This document shows, in pieces, positions 46,901-52,464 of a stretch of 52,464 bases of DNA. This stretch comes from Patescibacteria group bacterium (lineage in GTDB: Bacteria > Patescibacteriota > Saccharimonadia > Saccharimonadales > Saccharimonadaceae). The notes below the pieces were generated by a model. The model did no database searches. It saw nothing but the letters and a program-made list of their open reading frames with translations, and had not been told where the DNA came from. The translations under genes were made by a program, and so were the position numbers. The stretch is taken from assembly GCA_030916565.1 (NCBI GenBank), contig JAUPWL010000002.1:1-52464 (forward strand), in the 5' to 3' direction. Within the stretch, counting starts at the first letter, position 1; each line of letters begins with the position of its first letter.

Positions 46901-46987
46901 TACTACGTAGTAAAGATAACAACGTTTATTTCCTTGACAACATGCTTATGTTTGTTCAATAGTGATTAGCACTAGGGAGGATGGGGT

Positions 46988-48319
46988 ATGTCGGAACGTA
47001 GTAAAAAATCGAGGAACAACGAAGGTGCTCGCGGAGAGTATGAACACCTGGAGAGTGGTAACTATAGACAGGAGCCAACCGAGTGGGTATTCTCGCTGGA
47101 CGATTTGTTGCTGGCTGATTTTGGCAAAGAGCGGCCACTCGCTGATGTCGAAGAAGGCCTGAAGAGAGCAGTTATCGGACAGGACGCATCAATCGAAAGT
47201 TTGGTCACAGCACTGTCACGCGAAGATTATCGTAACCCGAAGCGCCCTATGGGCGTTTTTATGTTTTTGGGACCAACAGGCGTTGGCAAGAGCGAAACAG
47301 CGAAATCATTGAGTATGCTGTTGCACGGCGACGAAGACGCAATCCTCAAAATCGATTGTTCGAATTTTAGTGAAGATCATAGGGTATCGGCGCTGATTGG
47401 TGCTGCGCCAGAATATGTGGGCCGCGAACAAAAGCCTATATTCGACAAAAGGAAGATTGAACGACCGCGCAGTATTATATTGTTTGACGAGATAGAAAAG
47501 GGCGCGCCAAAACTATTTGATTTGTTGCTGAACGTTCTAGAAGACGGTGAAATAACGCTACTGAACGGCGGGCAAAAAGTATCGTTCAGAAATAGCATCA
47601 TCATATTCACCAGCACCGTCGGTGCGCAGGATATGAAAAAGGAGCTGAATCCGACACACCTTGGATTCCATGACAAACCAAAAGCTAGTGCAACCAGGCA
47701 GCGACTGGAACAAGTTGCCAATAACGCATTGCAGAAAAGTGCATTCCGTCCCGAATTTTTGAACCGTATTGATGAAAAGATCGTGTTTGAAACGTTAAGC
47801 GATGAACAACTCGGTCAGATACTAGATTTGAACGTCGCGAATGCGAACGAGTACTACAAAAAACAGGGCGTCAGACTGACATTATTGCCCGAGCTACGCG
47901 ATGAACTGGTCCGATCAACACCAGAACGATTTGAATACGGCGCTCGTCCTATTTTGCGCAAATACGAAAAGTTGGTCGAGGGATTGATGGCAAAAATTGC
48001 CGGTAGTGGCGGTATACCACGTGGCAGTCATGTGTATGCTGTGTTGGCCGAGGCCGAAGATCAGCAGACGACGCTAGGCGATAGGATTAAACTGTACTAT
48101 CGACAGGATGAAACGTTAGCATCCAATCAGCCGACTAAACGAAAGTCGGCAAAGGCAATCGAACGACAGGCCGAGGCTAGAGAAGACGAGACGCAGCCTA
48201 TTGTCTTGAACAAGAACCAACAAATGACACTTGGAGCTGTTGCGATGACTGGTATTGTCGCATTGTTGTTTAGGGACTACATGAGCTCTCGACGCCGCAC
48301 AAAATCACGCCACGCTTAG
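46988..48319 (+). CDS. Single-module ClpA/ClpB-type AAA+ ATPase with C-terminal transmembrane helix
   Basis: 443 aa; VIGQDASIESLVTALSR, FLGPTGVGKSETAKSLS, IILFDEIEKGAPKLFDLLLNVLEDGEITLLNGG, FRPEFLNRIDEKIVF, YGARPILR; C-terminus MTLGAVAMTGIVALLFRDYMSSRRRTKSRHA. Confidence 0.9.
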   Translation: MSERSKKSRNNEGARGEYEHLESGNYRQEPTEWVFSLDDLLLADFGKERPLADVEEGLKRAVIGQDASIESLVTALSREDYRNPKRPMGVFMFLGPTGVGKSETAKSLSMLLHGDEDAILKIDCSNFSEDHRVSALIGAAPEYVGREQKPIFDKRKIERPRSIILFDEIEKGAPKLFDLLLNVLEDGEITLLNGGQKVSFRNSIIIFTSTVGAQDMKKELNPTHLGFHDKPKASATRQRLEQVANNALQKSAFRPEFLNRIDEKIVFETLSDEQLGQILDLNVANANEYYKKQGVRLTLLPELRDELVRSTPERFEYGARPILRKYEKLVEGLMAKIAGSGGIPRGSHVYAVLAEAEDQQTTLGDRIKLYYRQDETLASNQPTKRKSAKAIERQAEAREDETQPIVLNKNQQMTLGAVAMTGIVALLFRDYMSSRRRTKSRHA

Positions 48320-48400
48320 CGGGTGCTGAATCATACGTGCTGCTTTTTTCACTGACGATAACGGTGTTATTTTAGATACTCGTTATGAGGGAGGCGCATA

Positions 48401-48838
48401 ATGATGCATTCGTACATAACGGCGGAAGATTTAGGATTAACGATAGAAAAAAAGGAGCGAGTACTGTTCAAATGGTTTCTCGCTTCTTATTTATTTAGTA
48501 AAAGAATTCAACACGATATTGCCAAGCAAACGTGGGAGGTGTTTATGAAACACGGCATCGATACGCCGAAAAAGATTGCAAATCATTCGCGGCAACAATT
48601 GATAGGACTGCTGGGTGAGGGTCGGTATCGGCGCCATGATGAATCAACTGCACATCATATGTTGGAAATGTCGCGACAGCTGGTACGAGACTATCACGGG
48701 AATTTATTGAATATGTTTGATTGTTGTGGTGACGAACAAGAATTTCGGAAACGGTTGATGCAGCTCAAGGGAGTTGGGCCAGAGACAACAGAGATATTTA
48801 TGCGAGAGGCACACCCTGTTCTGGTTGCAGCTAGGTAG
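48401..48838 (+). CDS. Small helix-hairpin-helix (endonuclease III-like) protein
   Basis: 145 aa; HhH-like LMQLKGVGPETTEIFMREAHPVL. Confidence 0.65.
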   Translation: MMHSYITAEDLGLTIEKKERVLFKWFLASYLFSKRIQHDIAKQTWEVFMKHGIDTPKKIANHSRQQLIGLLGEGRYRRHDESTAHHMLEMSRQLVRDYHGNLLNMFDCCGDEQEFRKRLMQLKGVGPETTEIFMREAHPVLVAAR

Positions 48839-48845
48839 AAAGAAA

Positions 48846-48871
48846 AAGCCGCACTCTGGGAGTGCGGCTTG
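48846..48871 (-). terminator. Intrinsic terminator for minus-strand CMD gene
   Basis: AAGCCGCACTC-TGG-GAGTGCGGCTT; U-tract (TTTTTC) on the minus strand. Confidence 0.75.
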
Positions 48872-48895
48872 TCGCCAATTTGGCGAATCCGGATA

Positions 48896-49759
48896 TTATT
48901 CCGGAAGGTCGAGTGGTATTTGCAGTGCGGCAATCGTTGCCGCCAGTGCGTCATACTGACCGACTAGCGTGCAGAATTCGATTATCTGCGCGCGGTTGTA
49001 ATAGTACGCCAGCCACTTGCGCGATGGCGATGACAACGTACGTGTCATCACGAATTCATCGACGATGCGCAGGAGCGTGTCTTCACGACTGATGCCTTTG
49101 GGGCGCGGTCCTGCTGCAATACGTCGCTGCAGTTCATCGTCCAGTCCGTAGCGTTTGCCAATGCGGCTGTGGTGCTGTAATTCGTAAGTGCAACCACGCA
49201 AACGTCCAACGCGCAGGATTACCAGTTCGGTGTCTTGGCGCGGTAATTTACCGAGTCCCAGCAGCACGCCCGAAAACGGCAGCCAGGTCCAGAACAGCAA
49301 CTTGTGCTGACCAAGGACGTTGAACAAATGCATGTGGTCGGCGCGGACAGAACGCGCGGCGATGCGACAGATGACCCAGTTGATAGGGCCTAGGTCACGC
49401 AACAGTCGATCTGACGGAACGCGTTCGACAGACTTTGTCATAGTAACTCCACGAGGTGCGGTCGTTTGACGAGATGCCAATTTGGCTGCTACGATTGCGC
49501 CAGATCTATAGGCAACTGTTGCGACCAGGACATTATCGTCACCTACGGCCAGCGATACCAGTTGCGGGTGACTACCTCTTGCGGGCACGGGCACTTCGAC
49601 CCAATGCGATTGCCAGAGGTTTTGGTTGATGGTGTATTCCAACCAATATTTCCGAATTCCGACAGTACCCGACGGCAGGCTTTTGAGATGAGCGACCGCG
49701 AGACCCTTGCCGGGCACGAACACTGTCGCGATGCTAATGACTGACATAGGTGCTTCCAA
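48896..49759 (-). CDS. Carboxymuconolactone decarboxylase/AhpD-like protein with N-terminal extension
   Basis: 287 aa; LPRQDTELVILRVGRLRGCTYELQHHSRIGKRYGLDDELQRRI; possible internal start at 49441 (MTKSVERV) preceded by GGAG. Confidence 0.8.
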   Translation of the reverse strand: MEAPMSVISIATVFVPGKGLAVAHLKSLPSGTVGIRKYWLEYTINQNLWQSHWVEVPVPARGSHPQLVSLAVGDDNVLVATVAYRSGAIVAAKLASRQTTAPRGVTMTKSVERVPSDRLLRDLGPINWVICRIAARSVRADHMHLFNVLGQHKLLFWTWLPFSGVLLGLGKLPRQDTELVILRVGRLRGCTYELQHHSRIGKRYGLDDELQRRIAAGPRPKGISREDTLLRIVDEFVMTRTLSSPSRKWLAYYYNRAQIIEFCTLVGQYDALAATIAALQIPLDLPE

Positions 49760-49822
49760 TCCATCGAGGAACAGACACTAGCAAGGATACAGGAATTATC
49801 TGTCGTCAGACAAGCGCAAGCG

Positions 49823-50524
49823 CTATTTCTCTTTGTCCATGATTGGTTCGTCGTAGGCGATGGATTTGACACCCGGTTCCTTGCGTCGAACTAATTCTGC
49901 AATCGTATAGACCTCTGGTAGGATGTTTTTGCTGCTGAGGTCCGACCACTGCAACGTGCCGTAGTGAGACCGCATGCCCTCTAGTTGTTCGCCACGGTCA
50001 GGGAGGCGATAACTATATACAAATGCAACGGTGTGGACGAATAGGTCGCGCGATACGTCTTCGAGGTATTGAAAGTCCAGTACACCGGCAAATTCAATGT
50101 CATTTGCCTCGATAGAGGTTTTTTCTGACAGTTCGCGCAGGGCGGCTTGTTCGAGACTTTCGCCTTGATGGATTAATCCAGCGGGCACACAATTCCATCC
50201 AATGAATGGGGGGTAATTACGGCGAAGTAACAGTACCTTGCCATCGTTATTCGTCACGTAGATTGCCGTAATAAAGACAGGGTTGTTTGATGTTTCACCT
50301 TCGATATTTTCCTCATACTGGAGTGCCTTGAGGGCTTTGCGGGTCGGTATATAGCCACCATCCACTAGGGCGATGAACTCTGCGTGTAATAATTTTTTGA
50401 GATGATACGAAAAAGTGTTATTCGGAATTTGCGGTGGTTGCAACTGAGAAAAGCGCTGTGGCGAACGGTGTGCCAAGCTGAGAATAATTTCCTTCTGGAT
50501 GTGATGCAGGTCTCTACCAACCAT
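49823..50524 (-). CDS. Winged-helix + NUDIX domain protein
   Basis: 233 aa; wHTH PQIPNNTFSYHLKKLLHAEFIALVDGGYIPTRKAL; NUDIX region VPAGLIHQGESLEQAALRELSEKTSIE (degenerate box). Confidence 0.8.
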   Translation of the reverse strand: MVGRDLHHIQKEIILSLAHRSPQRFSQLQPPQIPNNTFSYHLKKLLHAEFIALVDGGYIPTRKALKALQYEENIEGETSNNPVFITAIYVTNNDGKVLLLRRNYPPFIGWNCVPAGLIHQGESLEQAALRELSEKTSIEANDIEFAGVLDFQYLEDVSRDLFVHTVAFVYSYRLPDRGEQLEGMRSHYGTLQWSDLSSKNILPEVYTIAELVRRKEPGVKSIAYDEPIMDKEK

Positions 50525-50602
50525 AACGTACGCCCTTATTTCCCCTGAATATTTACATTTTTTCGGCTATTGATTTGGTGTCAGTATAGCACGTCAATAT
50601 AG

Positions 50603-50655
50603 TTGACTCAACGGATATTGAGTCAGTTTTTGTTGAGTCAACATACATTGAGTCA
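50603..50655. repeat. Four 15-bp-spaced TTGA(G/C)TCA iterons
   Basis: TTGACTCA 50603, TTGAGTCA 50618, 50633, 50648. Confidence 0.93.
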
Positions 50656-50819
50656 ATCAAAAATGTCTATATTTCTTAAAGCTTATGTGCGATACTGTCA
50701 ACAAAGGGAGCGTGAGGACGAAAAACAACATGCGGGTGGCCACCACAACAGATTGTGGATGAGTCGCCTCCTTTTTTATAAAAAGACTAGCAAAAAATAG
50801 CAACGAGAGGGTAAACGTA

Positions 50820-51992
50820 ATGGCACGACGAAAATCACCAGAAGCGGGCGGAAATCAATCAAATAATCCTGTGGAAAACCATCCGGGCGAAGCAAAATTG
50901 GCTCAAATCTATGAAGATGGCAATCCAATTGTTTCTCGACACGATCCTGAAACAGAGGTCGTTGTCAGCTCAATTCGCAATGATTACCAGCTAGGTTACA
51001 AAGATGCTGACGGCAACGCGCAGGTAATGGATTTGCGCAAAATCTCTGTCAAAACTCGTCCTCGCCCAACACTTGATGATCTCGTTGCTAAACCTGTCGT
51101 TCCTGCCATTATCAAACCAAGTCGTGCCAAAATCCCTAACCGCGACCATAAAACAATCTTTGTATTCGGTGATGCACAGATTGGTTACCGACGTATCGAT
51201 GGTGAATACGTACCAATTCATGACGAATTGGCGATTAGCGCAGCGGTTGCACTGGCGCGACACCTTCGTCCAGATGTTGTCGTCGACCTTGGTGACACGG
51301 TAGATTTTGCCGAATTGTCACGATTCCCGGCTGATTCAAACCACTTCTATACTGGTACATTGCAACGTTCATTGCAGCGCACACACGAAATGTATGCTGA
51401 ATTCACCGCTGTTACTCCTGGTGCAACTCGTGTGGCAGTTGATTCTAACCATGTTAAACGATTGGATAGCTATTTCTTGAACCGCACACCAGTTGTTCAT
51501 GGACTCAAAGCAACCAACAACAAATACCCACTATTGTCATTCCCGAACCTTGTCGACCTCGACGATGCAAAATGGGATTTCGTCAGCGGTTATGAAGGTG
51601 CCGAATACGAATATGCCGATGACCTCGCATTTATCCACGGTCGTTTTGCTGTCAGCAACGGATCAACGGCTGCGAAATTGTCGAAAGAAAATCACGATCG
51701 TAATATCGTTCAGGGACACAAACATTCAATTGAAAGTCACTGGTACACTGATCGACGCGGTCGTAAGTTTGGCGCATTTGTCTGCGGTGCACTTTGTCGC
51801 ATCGACGGTGTTGTACCTAGTTATCACTCATCAATTCAGGTGAGCGGTCAGCCAAACCGACGATTCGAGAACTGGCAGAACGGTGTCATGGTCATTCATG
51901 ATTACGGCCAGGGTAACTATCAATTTGACCAAGTACCAATCAATAATGGCGTGATTCATTACAACGGCAAACAATTTGTCGGCGAAGTCTAA
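50820..51992 (+). CDS. Calcineurin-like metallophosphoesterase
   Basis: 390 aa; IFVFGDAQIGYRR, VVVDLGDTVDFAELSRF, DSNHVKRLDSY, FIHGRF, VQGHKHS (GD-x, GDxxD, GNH-like, GHxH motifs). Confidence 0.75.
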   Translation: MARRKSPEAGGNQSNNPVENHPGEAKLAQIYEDGNPIVSRHDPETEVVVSSIRNDYQLGYKDADGNAQVMDLRKISVKTRPRPTLDDLVAKPVVPAIIKPSRAKIPNRDHKTIFVFGDAQIGYRRIDGEYVPIHDELAISAAVALARHLRPDVVVDLGDTVDFAELSRFPADSNHFYTGTLQRSLQRTHEMYAEFTAVTPGATRVAVDSNHVKRLDSYFLNRTPVVHGLKATNNKYPLLSFPNLVDLDDAKWDFVSGYEGAEYEYADDLAFIHGRFAVSNGSTAAKLSKENHDRNIVQGHKHSIESHWYTDRRGRKFGAFVCGALCRIDGVVPSYHSSIQVSGQPNRRFENWQNGVMVIHDYGQGNYQFDQVPINNGVIHYNGKQFVGEV

Positions 51993-52019
51993 ATAAACAA
52001 TAATAAGTAGGGACGGGGC

Positions 52020-52464
52020 GTGGCAGAGAGAGCCGAAAAGTTACCAAACTGGCACCATACGCTTTATTACAAACGTAATTTTCAACAGTTTTCGTATACA
52101 TATGAATGGCGAGAGCATCCCGTCATGATTGTACCGATGCCTTACTGGGACCATGTTGATTTACACAATGCCGTTCGACCAGTTGATGGTCTGCCTAGCA
52201 GAGAACTCGCGTGCTATGCACTAAATCAATGTGTCTCTATCCAATCACAGCCAGGTACGCTCACGCATCTCGAGGCATTCACGAGCGTATGCGATGAATT
52301 AGCACAATACCACCGCCTTAACAAAAGATCATATCTGGGCAAAGAAGCTCTAAAGTTTAGTGAGCAATTTTCTCGTCAAATTGAATATATGAGTGGCAGC
52401 CTACCCGGCGCGTTTGCCGCCTATAACGGTGGGCCTGGTAATGCCGAGCGTTGGGCTGATGGTC
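52020..52464 (+). CDS. Hypothetical protein (partial, GTG start, runs off window end)
   Basis: Open frame VAERAEKLPNWHHTLYYKRNFQQFSYTYEWREHPVMIVPMPYWDHVDLHNAVRPVDGLPSRELACYALNQ...; 28 bp after metallophosphoesterase stop. Confidence 0.65.
   Translation, partial: MAERAEKLPNWHHTLYYKRNFQQFSYTYEWREHPVMIVPMPYWDHVDLHNAVRPVDGLPSRELACYALNQCVSIQSQPGTLTHLEAFTSVCDELAQYHRLNKRSYLGKEALKFSEQFSRQIEYMSGSLPGAFAAYNGGPGNAERWADG

Noticed and set aside
50603-50800. 65-aa ORF with LSQ pentapeptide periodicity
   Set aside because: TTG start, no RBS seen, periodicity follows from 15-bp DNA iterons; kept only as an alternative reading.

Overview
The window spans a bacterial replication origin plus a large envelope/glycan accessory region. 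Gene content (compact oriC block recF-dnaN-dnaA / rpmH-rnpA-yidC-jag, many surface glycan genes) fits Patescibacteria/CPR, probably Saccharibacteria; the taxon is inference. Left to right: the oriC block; two glycosyltransferases (GTs); a KilA-N gene with an operator-like repeat array; sucCD; an acyltransferase; a 13-27 kb polysaccharide island (ABC exporter, CapE/RmlD-like/WecB nucleotide-sugar genes, methyltransferase, bi- and tri-modular GTs); secreted repeat proteins; galE; glmS. A small, unusual non-coding island follows glmS. After it come a large SGNH surface hydrolase, a candidate structured sRNA, DUF3800, GT4, a four-helix-bundle cassette, a WbaP-like enzyme, an O-antigen ligase-like protein, a LexA-HTH-only protein, tandem beta-lactamase-fold proteins (one apparently catalytically dead), a tail-anchored Clp-like AAA+ ATPase, an HhH protein, a CMD-family protein, an HTH-NUDIX protein, a 15-bp iteron array and a metallophosphoesterase. 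The signal I find most unusual is 33.62-34.18 kb. There the last ~43 bp of glmS is duplicated, with synonymous differences, around a ~0.5 kb segment. That segment holds a promoter-driven, terminator-ended sRNA candidate and a convergent class II tRNA-like gene whose loop geometry is non-canonical. The sRNA candidate carries 14 nt perfectly complementary to the tRNA anticodon arm. All calls are from reading the sequence; no searches or folding programs were run.
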